Positions 53,170 to 60,291 of a stretch of 64,000 nucleotides of DNA are shown here, one piece after another. This stretch comes from Streptomyces collinus Tu 365. Its GTDB lineage: Bacteria; Actinomycetota; Actinomycetes; Streptomycetales; Streptomycetaceae. The DNA is taken from NCBI RefSeq assembly GCF_000444875.1, contig NC_021985.1:3047535-3111534 (forward strand). The letters are read 5' to 3'. A model generated the notes under the pieces. That model was not told where the DNA came from and did no database searches. It saw nothing but the letters and a program-made list of their open reading frames with translations. Both the position numbers and the translations under genes were made by a program. Every line of letters begins with the position of its first letter. Within the stretch, counting starts at the first letter, position 1.

Positions 53170-54226
53170 CGTCACCGACGCGGCCCGCGCGGCGGGGATC
53201 ACGGCCGTCGACATCGGCGACCGGTTCCACGGCCTGGACGTCCTCCAGCGCCATCTGCCGCCGGGGGTCCGCCCGCTGGAGCTGATGGGGCCGACCCCGC
53301 CGGAGAAGATGGCGGGCACCACCAAGCTGTGGGAGACCCACGCCCGGTACCTGCTGGGCTCCTACCTGGAGTTCGCCCGTGAATGGCGTCCCGACCTCGT
53401 CGTCTCCGAGCAGCTGGAGCTGGCGGGGCCGGTCGTCGCCGCGGTGCTCGGGGTGCCGTCGGTGCAGGTGCGCTGGGGCGTCGACCCGCTCAGCGGCCCG
53501 TCCCGCGCCTCCGCCCGCAACTTCCTGCACGGCACCTGCGTCCGGCTCGGCCTCGACGGTCTGCCCGACCCCGACCTGCTCCTCGACCCGTGCCCGCCGG
53601 CCCTGCGCCATCCCACCGCCCCGCCGGGCAGCCCCCTCGGCCACGTCCCCTACAACGGCGTGGGCACCGTGCCCGAGTGGCTGCGCGTCCCGGCGCCCCA
53701 GGGCGTGCGCCGGGTGGCGGTCTGCCTGGGCAACCAGACGCTGGTGCTCAACGGCAGCGGGTTGTTCCGCACGATCATCGAGTCGTTCGAGGGGCTCACG
53801 GACGTGCAGGCGGTCGTCACCGCCGCCCCCGAGTACCACGAGGGCTTCGGCCGGCTCCCGGACAACGTGCGGGTGGTCGAGCCGGTGCCGCTCAACCTCT
53901 TCCTGCGGGACTGCGACGCGCTGATCCACCACGGCGGCGCCAACACCACCATGACCGGCTGCCACTTCGGACTGCCGCAGGTCGTCCTGCCGCAGCTCGT
54001 CGACCAGTTCGCGTCGGCCGAGCTGCTCGCCGCGGCGGGCGCCGCCCGGGTGCTCGGCGAGGCGGCGCCGCAGAACGACGCGGCGCTGGTCCGGGCCGCC
54101 GTCACGGAGGTCCTCACCGACGACCGGTACCGCAAGAGCGCGCGGGAGCTGCGCGACGACATGGCCGCGATGCCGAGCCCGGCGGAGATCGTGGCCGACC
54201 TGGAGCGGCTGGCCGCCGGCGCCTGA
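53057..54226 (+). CDS. Glycosyltransferase 6
   Basis: A 389-residue GT-B paralogue of glycosyltransferases 4 and 5 (MRVLMLSTPFPTHFTPLVPLA), with donor motif ALIHHGGANTTMTGCHFGLPQVVLP. ATG 53057 is preceded by GAGGAGG. It is the last gene of the long glycosyltransferase/NRPS/exporter operon and is closed by a perfect hairpin 14 bp downstream. Confidence 0.92.
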   Translation: MRVLMLSTPFPTHFTPLVPLAWALKGAGHEVTVAAQPDVTDAARAAGITAVDIGDRFHGLDVLQRHLPPGVRPLELMGPTPPEKMAGTTKLWETHARYLLGSYLEFAREWRPDLVVSEQLELAGPVVAAVLGVPSVQVRWGVDPLSGPSRASARNFLHGTCVRLGLDGLPDPDLLLDPCPPALRHPTAPPGSPLGHVPYNGVGTVPEWLRVPAPQGVRRVAVCLGNQTLVLNGSGLFRTIIESFEGLTDVQAVVTAAPEYHEGFGRLPDNVRVVEPVPLNLFLRDCDALIHHGGANTTMTGCHFGLPQVVLPQLVDQFASAELLAAAGAARVLGEAAPQNDAALVRAAVTEVLTDDRYRKSARELRDDMAAMPSPAEIVADLERLAAGA

Positions 54227-54239
54227 CCGGCCCGACGGG

Positions 54240-54274
54240 AAGGGCCCCGACCGGATCTTCCGGTCGGGGCCCTT
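54240..54274. terminator. Bidirectional hairpin between convergent operons
   Basis: Perfect 16-bp arms (54240-54255 and 54259-54274), 3-nt loop. It closes the glycosyltransferase operon from the left and the PCP/A-domain operon from the right. Confidence 0.85.
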
Positions 54275-54290
54275 TCGGTTCGGTCGGGGA

Positions 54291-54383
54291 TCAGCCGCGG
54301 TTCTTCTTCAGGGCGTCACTCACGAACTTGGCGGCGAGGATCAGCGCGACGGTGACACCGAGGCCGATGAAGAGGTGCGTCAT
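54291..54383 (-). CDS. 30-residue single-span membrane peptide
   Basis: A short gene with a clear AGGAG ribosome-binding site 6-7 nt before its ATG at 54383. The product is MTHLFIGLGVTVALILAAKF followed by VSDALKKNRG: a hydrophobic helix of about 17 residues and a positively charged tail, so it should sit in the membrane with the tail inside. It lies downstream of the stand-alone PCP gene on the same strand and just before a terminator, so it is the last gene of that operon. I know no family. It could be a regulator, a transporter partner or an immunity/self-resistance factor. Confidence 0.6.
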   Translation of the reverse strand: MTHLFIGLGVTVALILAAKFVSDALKKNRG

Positions 54384-54408
54384 GGTGTTTCTCCTTGTGT
54401 GAGGGGTT

Positions 54409-54436
54409 GGGATGTGACGGGTCGGGATGTGACGGG
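54409..54436. repeat. Two-copy 15-bp tandem repeat
   Basis: GGGATGTGACGGG occurs at 54409-54421 and 54424-54436, period 15, in the 93-bp gap between the small membrane peptide and the PCP gene. No clear role; possibly an mRNA spacer or a slippage product. Confidence 0.55.
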
Positions 54437-54476
54437 CCGTGAGGCCGGGAGACGGGACGTCGTCCGGTCGGGCGGT

Positions 54477-54737
54477 TCAGCGGGCGACGGCGGCACGCTG
54501 GGCGCGGAGCACGCCCCACAGGGCCGCCGGGGTGGCGAAGGTCGCGGCGGTGAGGGTCTCCTCCGGGAACTCCACGCCGTAGGTGTCCTCCAGGCGGACC
54601 AGGAGCTCGATGGTCGCCATCGAGTCGAGACCGGCCTCCTTGAGGTCGCGGGCCGGGTCGACCGGGTCCTGGCCGGCCAGCCGCGGCAGCACGGAGCGCA
54701 GCAGCTGCTCGAAGTCGTGGTCCGGGATCGTCGTCAT
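54477..54737 (-). CDS. Stand-alone peptidyl/acyl carrier protein
   Basis: An 86-residue carrier protein with phosphopantetheine site S39 in EAGLDSMATIELL. The motif reads D-S-M as in discrete PCP/ACPs loaded by a partner adenylation enzyme, not the LGYDSLA of the type II PKS ACP in this window. Its ATG overlaps the stop of the upstream A-domain gene (ATGA), so the pair is a loading module. The bound acyl group is probably oxidised by the divergently encoded luciferase-like enzyme. Confidence 0.92.
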   Translation of the reverse strand: MTTIPDHDFEQLLRSVLPRLAGQDPVDPARDLKEAGLDSMATIELLVRLEDTYGVEFPEETLTAATFATPAALWGVLRAQRAAVAR

Positions 54738-56278
54738 GATGTCTGCTCCTTGGAGGCGTGGGCGTGCTGCTCGCGGCGCAGCCGCTGCTTGTCGGTCTTG
54801 CCGTTCGGGGTGAGGGGCAGCTCGTCGACCGGGTGGCAGGCGGCGGGGACCTTGGCGGCCTCCAGCCGCTCGCCGAGGTGCGCGAGCACGGCGTCGGGGG
54901 TCAGCTCCGTGACGGCGTACAGGGTGAGGTCGTGGCCGTCGGCCGGGGCGAGTGCCGCGGCGGCGGTGACGCCGGGGATGTCCAGGGCGGCCGTCTCGAT
55001 CTCGAGGGTGCCCATGCGGACGCCCTTGCGCTTGAACAGGTCGTCCCGGCGGCCCTCGAAGTAGAGGTGGCCGTCCGCGTCCAGGTGGCCGTAGTCGCCG
55101 GTGTGCAGGGTGATCCCGCCGGTGACCGGGTCGGGGCGGAAGCGCAGCGCGGTCTGCTCGGGAGCGCGCCAGTAGCCGGCCATGACGTGCGGGCCGCGTA
55201 CGGCGATCTCGCCGACCGTGCCGGGCGGCAGCGGGGTGCCGTCGTCGGCGAGGACCAGCACCTCGGTGCCGTCCAGGGCGCGGCCGACCGAGCCGGGCCT
55301 GGCCAGGTCGCCGTCCGGTTCGAGGACGGTGATCCGCTTGCACTCGGTGGTGCCGAACATCGGCGACACCCGGGCGTGCGGGAAGGCGGCGCGCAGCCGG
55401 GCGATGACCGGCGCGGTCAGGGCCGCGCCGGTGTTGGTGAACAGCCGCACCGGGGGCGCCGCCCGGCGGTCGCGGCGGGAGAGGGTCAGCAGCATCTCGG
55501 CGAGCGACGGCACGAGCGGTACGACGGTCACACCGTGCTCGTGCAGGGTGCCCAGCAGCCGTACGTGGCGGTCGGGTTCGGTCAGCACCAGCTGGGCGCC
55601 GGCGAGCACCGAGAGGAAGATCTGGTAGAGCCCGTAGTCGAACGACAGCGGCACGGCGGCGAGGACGACGTCGTCCTCCCGGTAGTCCAGCCGGGCCTGG
55701 ATGGCGCGGGCCGCGAAGACGATCGGGGCGTGCGGGCTCGCCACGGCCTTGGGGGCCGAGGTGGAGCCGGAGGTGTAGATCAGCAGACCGAGGTCGTCGG
55801 GGCGCACGGGGGCGGTGTCCTCGGCGGCGCGGGCGCCGGCGCGCAGCCGCTCCTCGGCGCCGGCCCGGGCCTCGGCGAGCGACACGACCGGGCGGTCCGT
55901 CAGCTCCCGCAGGACGGAGGCGTCGTCGCCCTCCTGCGCCACCAGCAGGACGGGGTCGCAGTCCGGCACCACGGTGTTCAGGTGGAAGCGCTTCATCGCC
56001 GGGTTGACCGGGACGAAGACGATCCCGCGGCGCAGCGCGCCGAAGAGCAGGGCGGTGAACTCGCGGACGTTGCCGACCCGGGCCAGCACCCGGTCACCGC
56101 GGCGCACGCCCCGGTCCTCGGTGAGCCAGTCGGCGTACGCCCGTGACCAGGCGTCGAGTTCGGCGTAGGTCCACGCCCCCGAGGCGTCCCGCACGGCGGG
56201 GGCGTCGGGCCGGGCGGCGACCGCCGCGGCGAGCAGGCCGTCGACGGTGTCGGCGGCCACCAGTGTCTGAGTCGTCAT
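54734..56278 (-). CDS. Stand-alone adenylation enzyme for carrier-protein loading
   Basis: A 514-residue class I adenylating enzyme. Motifs are LLIYTSGSTSAPKAVASPH, PLSFDYGLYQIF, FGTTECKRITVLEPDG, LHTGDYGHLD and LTPNGKTDKQRL. The SFDYGLYQ core resembles that of stand-alone L-prolyl-AMP ligases of the PltF/RedM group, but related ligases for other acids share it, so proline is only one candidate. It is coupled to the PCP gene and should load it. It is transcribed divergently from the luciferase-like gene. Confidence 0.88.
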   Translation of the reverse strand: MTTQTLVAADTVDGLLAAAVAARPDAPAVRDASGAWTYAELDAWSRAYADWLTEDRGVRRGDRVLARVGNVREFTALLFGALRRGIVFVPVNPAMKRFHLNTVVPDCDPVLLVAQEGDDASVLRELTDRPVVSLAEARAGAEERLRAGARAAEDTAPVRPDDLGLLIYTSGSTSAPKAVASPHAPIVFAARAIQARLDYREDDVVLAAVPLSFDYGLYQIFLSVLAGAQLVLTEPDRHVRLLGTLHEHGVTVVPLVPSLAEMLLTLSRRDRRAAPPVRLFTNTGAALTAPVIARLRAAFPHARVSPMFGTTECKRITVLEPDGDLARPGSVGRALDGTEVLVLADDGTPLPPGTVGEIAVRGPHVMAGYWRAPEQTALRFRPDPVTGGITLHTGDYGHLDADGHLYFEGRRDDLFKRKGVRMGTLEIETAALDIPGVTAAAALAPADGHDLTLYAVTELTPDAVLAHLGERLEAAKVPAACHPVDELPLTPNGKTDKQRLRREQHAHASKEQTS

Positions 56279-56348
56279 TCGGCAACCTCTTGGGGCGATC
56301 GGGTCCGTCGGAGCGGAAGTCGGTCCCGGCCAGCGTCACCGCCCCCGC

Positions 56349-56377
56349 TCGACCTGTGGTGGAGCCGCTCTCGCACC
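56349..56377 (+). promoter_or_regulatory. Putative SARP operator upstream of luciferase-like gene
   Basis: TCGACCT (56349), TGGAGCC (56360) and TCGCACC (56371) at exact 11-bp pitch in the divergent 223-bp promoter region. Confidence 0.58.
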
Positions 56378-56501
56378 GCGGCGGCCTGCCCGCGCTCAAG
56401 TCCGCTGCGAGGAGCCGGTCCGATGGTGACCGCGGCAGCAAGCCCCATGAAGACGACGACCCCGCCGCGACGACGTCCGACGGGGAAGGAGGCAGCACAG
56501 G

Positions 56502-57641
56502 ATGAACGCGCAATCCCGGCAGTCCGGCGGCTCCGGCGGCGCAGCACCCGGCGGTCGCCCGCTGGACCTCGGCGTCTTCTTCTTCGCCGCGGTCGGCGAC
56601 CGGTCCGAGGACACCTACCGGCTGATGCTGGACGCGGCGCGCCGCGCCGACGAACTCGGCTTCGGCTTCGTGTCGACGCCCGAGCGCCATTTCCACCGCT
56701 TCGGCGGCGCCTTCCCGAACCCGGCCGTCACCTCGGCCGCCATCGCCGCCACGACCCGGCGGATCCACATCCGGGCGGGCAGCGTGGTCACCCCGCTGCA
56801 CCCGGCGTCGCGGATCGTCGAGGACTTCGCCGTGGTGGACGGCATCTCCGGCGGCCGGGTGGGAATCTCGGTGGGGTCCGGCTGGAACGTCAACGACTTC
56901 GTCATCGCGCCCGGGAAGTACGAGACGCGGCGCGAGCAGATGGCCAAGGACGTGACGGACATCCGCGAGGCCTGGCGCACCGGTCGCTGGAGCGGCACCA
57001 CCCCGCTCGGCGACGAGGTCTCGCTGCCGCTGTACCCCCGCCCGGTGCAGCGGGAACTGCCGGTGTGGGTCACCGCGTCGCGCAGCGAGGGCACCTTCGT
57101 CCAGGCGGGCCGGCTCGGCTGCAACATCCTCACCCACCTGGAGAACCAGGACGTCGAGTCGCTGGCCGACAAGGTCGCCCTGTACCGCGCGGCCCGCGCC
57201 GAGGCCGGTCTCCCGGGACCCGGCACGGTCACCGTGATGATGCACACCTACGTGGCCGAGACGTCCGGGCAGGCCCGTGAGATCGGCGGCGGGGCCCTGC
57301 GCGACTACCTGCTGTCCGCCATCGACCTGGAGGCCGGCGCCGTCCGGGCGGGCGGCCGGATGAGCGGCGACAAGGCGGGCCGGGACGTGCTGTCCGCGGC
57401 CCGCGCCCAGCGGAAGCTGGCCGAGCTGGGCGTCAACCGCTACCTGTCCGGCAACTCCCTGATCGGTTCGGTCGAGGAGTGCACCGAGACGGCCCGCCGG
57501 GTGCGCGCCGCCGGCGTCGACGAGATCGCCTGCCTGGTGGACTTCGTGCCGGACGCGCAGCAGGTGCTCGGCTCGCTGGAGCTGCTCGACGCCGTACGCC
57601 GTGACGCCGCGCGGGCCGCCGAGCTCGTGGCGGCCCGCTGA
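56502..57641 (+). CDS. Luciferase-like (LLM class) FMN-dependent monooxygenase
   Basis: A 379-residue flavin-dependent TIM-barrel enzyme. It shows LDLGVFFFAAVGDR, TPERHFHRFGGAFPNP, RAGSVVTPLHPASRIVEDFA, GISVGSGWNVNDF and the C-terminal NRYLSGNSLIGSVEEC. The ERHFHxFGGxxPNP pattern marks the MupA-like subgroup, found in PKS and NRPS clusters, that oxidises carrier-bound or free acyl substrates with reduced FMN and O2. The adjoining FMN reductase gene and the divergent A-domain/PCP pair suggest oxidation of the PCP-bound amino acid. ATG 56502 follows GGAGG. Confidence 0.9.
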   Translation: MNAQSRQSGGSGGAAPGGRPLDLGVFFFAAVGDRSEDTYRLMLDAARRADELGFGFVSTPERHFHRFGGAFPNPAVTSAAIAATTRRIHIRAGSVVTPLHPASRIVEDFAVVDGISGGRVGISVGSGWNVNDFVIAPGKYETRREQMAKDVTDIREAWRTGRWSGTTPLGDEVSLPLYPRPVQRELPVWVTASRSEGTFVQAGRLGCNILTHLENQDVESLADKVALYRAARAEAGLPGPGTVTVMMHTYVAETSGQAREIGGGALRDYLLSAIDLEAGAVRAGGRMSGDKAGRDVLSAARAQRKLAELGVNRYLSGNSLIGSVEECTETARRVRAAGVDEIACLVDFVPDAQQVLGSLELLDAVRRDAARAAELVAAR

Positions 57642-57658
57642 CCTCAGGAGGTCCCCCC

Positions 57659-58195
57659 GTGCCGACGATCCTCGCCGTCTCCGGCAGCCCGTCGCCCGTC
57701 TCGCTCACCCACCGGGTGCTCACCCGCGCCGCCGAACGGCTCGGCGCACGCGGTCACCTGGTCGACGTGCTCGCCGTACGCACCCTGCCGGCCGCCGAAC
57801 TGCTGGCCGCCGACACCTCTCACCCGGGCGTCGCCGCCGCCGCGCGGCGGTTCGCCGAGGCCGACGCGGTGGTCCTCGCGACCCCCGTGTACAAGGCCGG
57901 GTACTCCGGCCTGCTGAAGGCCTACCTGGACCTGCTGCCCCAGTTCGCGCTGGACGGCAAGGTCGTTCTGCCGCTGGCCACCGGCGGCTCCCTCGCCCAC
58001 GTACTCGCCCTCGACTACGGCCTGCGCCCCGTCCTGATGTCGATGAAGCCGGCCGCCGTCGCCGAGAGCTTCTTCGTGCACGCCGAGCGGGCCGAGGCCA
58101 TGGGTGACCTGCTCGACTCCGCCACCGACCGGTTCGCGGAACTCGTGGAAGCCCTGCACCGGCCCGCCCGCCGTCTGGCGCCGGCGGCCGCCTGA
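57659..58195 (+). CDS. NAD(P)H:FMN reductase (SsuE/MsuE-like)
   Basis: A 178-residue flavodoxin-fold reductase. It carries SGSPSPVSLTHRVL (phosphate-binding loop), AVVLATPVYKAGYSGLLKAYLDLLP (flavin isoalloxazine loop) and LATGGSLAHVLALDYGLRPVL. It should supply FMNH2 to the luciferase-like monooxygenase encoded 17 bp upstream. The SsuE-type dimer contact segment is intact. It forms one operon with the sugar genes that follow. Confidence 0.92.
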   Translation: MPTILAVSGSPSPVSLTHRVLTRAAERLGARGHLVDVLAVRTLPAAELLAADTSHPGVAAAARRFAEADAVVLATPVYKAGYSGLLKAYLDLLPQFALDGKVVLPLATGGSLAHVLALDYGLRPVLMSMKPAAVAESFFVHAERAEAMGDLLDSATDRFAELVEALHRPARRLAPAAA

Positions 58196-58234
58196 CCCAT
58201 GACTGACACACCGAACTCCACGGAAGAGGCCCCC

Positions 58235-59302
58235 ATGAAGGCTCTTGTGCTGGCCGGCGGAACGGGATCCCGGCTGCGCCCGTTCAGCTACTCCATGCCC
58301 AAACAGCTCATCCCGATCGCCAACAAGCCGGTCCTGGAGCACGTCCTGGACAACATCCGCGACATCGGCGTCACCGAGATCGGCATCATCGTCGGCAACC
58401 ACGCCACCGAGATCGCGGACGCGCTCGGCGACGGCTCCCGCCTGGGTGTGCGCATCACGTACATCCCGCAGGACCGCCCGGCCGGTCTCGCGCAGACCGT
58501 GCAGCTGGCCCGCGGGTTCCTCGGCGACGACGACTTCGTGATGTACCTCGGCGACAACATGCTGCCCGAGGGCATCGAGGAGGCGGCCGCCGAGTTCCGC
58601 GCCCTGCGCCCCGCCGCCCAGGTCCTGGTCGCGCAGGTCGAGGACCCGCGCGCCTTCGGGGTCGCGGAGGTCGACGCGGACGGCGTGGTGGAGCGGCTGG
58701 TGGAGAAGCCCCCGGTCCCGCGCTCCAACCTGGCGCTGATCGGCGTGTACTTCTTCACCCCGGCCGTGCACGAGGCCGTCGACTCGATCGAGCCGAGCGC
58801 CCGGGGCGAGCTGGAGATCACCGACGCCATCCAGTGGCTGGTGACCGGCGGCCGGACCGTGCGGGCCCAGGAGTACGCCGGCTACTGGAAGGACACCGGC
58901 CGGGTCGAGGACGTCCTGGAGTGCAACCGGATGCTCCTGGACGGCGTGACGCGCCGGGTCGAGGGCGAGACCGACGAGGACACGGTGCTGATCGGCAACG
59001 TCGTCCTGGAGGCCGGGGCCCGGGTCGTCCGCTCGTTCGTGGTGGGCCCGGTGGTGATCGGCGCGGGCACCCTGCTGGAGGACAGCCACGTCGGCCCGTA
59101 CACCTCGATCGGCCGGGACTGCGTCCTGACCGACGCCCATCTGGACCACTCCATCGCGCTGGACGGCGCCTCGGTCTCCGGCGTGCGCGGGCTGCGCGGC
59201 TCGCTGCTGGGCCGGTCCGCCGCCGTCACCGGCGCCCAACTGGAAGAGCGCCACCACCGCCTGGTGGTCGGCGACCACACCCGCGTGGAGGTCGCGGCAT
59301 GA
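58235..59302 (+). CDS. rfbA: Glucose-1-phosphate thymidylyltransferase (RmlA, long antibiotic-type)
   Basis: A 355-residue nucleotidyltransferase that makes dTDP-glucose. The N-terminal signature is LVLAGGTGSRLRPFSYSMPKQ, followed by MYLGDNMLP, GELEITDAIQWL and a left-handed beta-helix C-terminus (NVVLEAGARVVRSFVVGPVV). The long form, with the C-terminal beta-helix, is the StrD/OleS type found in antibiotic clusters. ATG 58235 has GGAAGAGG upstream. It is coupled to the dehydratase by an ATGA overlap. Confidence 0.96.
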   Translation: MKALVLAGGTGSRLRPFSYSMPKQLIPIANKPVLEHVLDNIRDIGVTEIGIIVGNHATEIADALGDGSRLGVRITYIPQDRPAGLAQTVQLARGFLGDDDFVMYLGDNMLPEGIEEAAAEFRALRPAAQVLVAQVEDPRAFGVAEVDADGVVERLVEKPPVPRSNLALIGVYFFTPAVHEAVDSIEPSARGELEITDAIQWLVTGGRTVRAQEYAGYWKDTGRVEDVLECNRMLLDGVTRRVEGETDEDTVLIGNVVLEAGARVVRSFVVGPVVIGAGTLLEDSHVGPYTSIGRDCVLTDAHLDHSIALDGASVSGVRGLRGSLLGRSAAVTGAQLEERHHRLVVGDHTRVEVAA

Positions 59303-60291
59303 GCAAGAGGATCCTGGTCACCGGCGGTGCGGGCTTCATCGGTTCGCACTACGTCCGCACACTCCTGGACGGCGGCTACGAGGGCTACGAGGACGCCGAG
59401 GTCACCGTCCTCGACAAGCTGACCTACGCCGGCAACCGTGACAACCTGCCCGCCGCCCACCCGCGGCTGACGTTCGTCGAGGGCGACATCTGCGACCTGC
59501 CGGCGTTGCTGGACCTGTTCGCGGGCCACGACGCGGTGGTGCACTTCGCGGCCGAGTCGCACGTGGACCGCTCGCTGGAGTCGGCCGCGGAGTTCGTCGC
59601 CACCAACGTGGGCGGCACGCAGAACGTCATGGAGGCGGCCCTGCGCACGGGCGTGGAGCGGGTCGTGCACGTCTCCACCGACGAGGTGTACGGCACCATC
59701 GACGAGGGCTCCTGGACGGAGGAGTGGCCGCTGCTGCCCAACTCCCCCTACGCGGCGTCCAAGGCCGGCTCCGACCTGATCGCCCGCGCCTACTGGCGCA
59801 CCCACGGCCTGAACGTCTCGGTCACCCGCTGCTCCAACAACTACGGGCCGTACCAGCACCCGGAGAAGCTGATCCCGCGCTTCGTCACCAACCTGCTGGA
59901 GGGCGAGACGGTCCCGCTGTACGGCGAGGGCGCCAACATCCGCGAGTGGCTGCACGTCGACGACCACTGCCGGGCGATCCAGCTGGTGCTGACCCGGGGC
60001 CGGGCCGGCGAGATCTACAACGTGGGCGGCGGCAACGAGCAGACGAACCGGCAGATCACCGAGCGGCTGCTCGAACTGACGGGCAACGACTGGTCCCGGG
60101 TGGTGCGGGTCGCCGACCGCAAGGGCCACGACCTGCGCTACTCGCTCGACGAGTCCAAGATCCGCGAGGAGCTGGGCTACACGCCCCGCGTCACCTTCGA
60201 GGAGGGCCTCGCCGCCACGGTCGACTGGTACCGGGACAACCCCGGCTGGTGGAAGGCGGTCAAGCACGGCGCCGGGGAGGACCGGCGATGA
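59299..60291 (+). CDS. rfbB: dTDP-glucose 4,6-dehydratase (RmlB)
   Basis: A 330-residue extended SDR that converts dTDP-glucose to dTDP-4-keto-6-deoxyglucose. It carries the NAD motif TGGAGFIGSHYVR, the active-site STDEVYG and the catalytic Tyr/Lys in SPYAASKAGSD, with NNYGPYQHPEKLIP typical of RmlB. Together with the upstream gene it provides the common precursor of all deoxysugars here. Confidence 0.97.
   Translation: MSKRILVTGGAGFIGSHYVRTLLDGGYEGYEDAEVTVLDKLTYAGNRDNLPAAHPRLTFVEGDICDLPALLDLFAGHDAVVHFAAESHVDRSLESAAEFVATNVGGTQNVMEAALRTGVERVVHVSTDEVYGTIDEGSWTEEWPLLPNSPYAASKAGSDLIARAYWRTHGLNVSVTRCSNNYGPYQHPEKLIPRFVTNLLEGETVPLYGEGANIREWLHVDDHCRAIQLVLTRGRAGEIYNVGGGNEQTNRQITERLLELTGNDWSRVVRVADRKGHDLRYSLDESKIREELGYTPRVTFEEGLAATVDWYRDNPGWWKAVKHGAGEDRR

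Noticed and set aside
54316..54519. A 67-codon minus-strand frame with a PSHPDPSHPNPSH stretch.
   Set aside because: The repeat comes from the 15-bp tandem DNA repeat between genes. The frame overlaps the real small peptide and PCP gene and lacks a ribosome-binding site.
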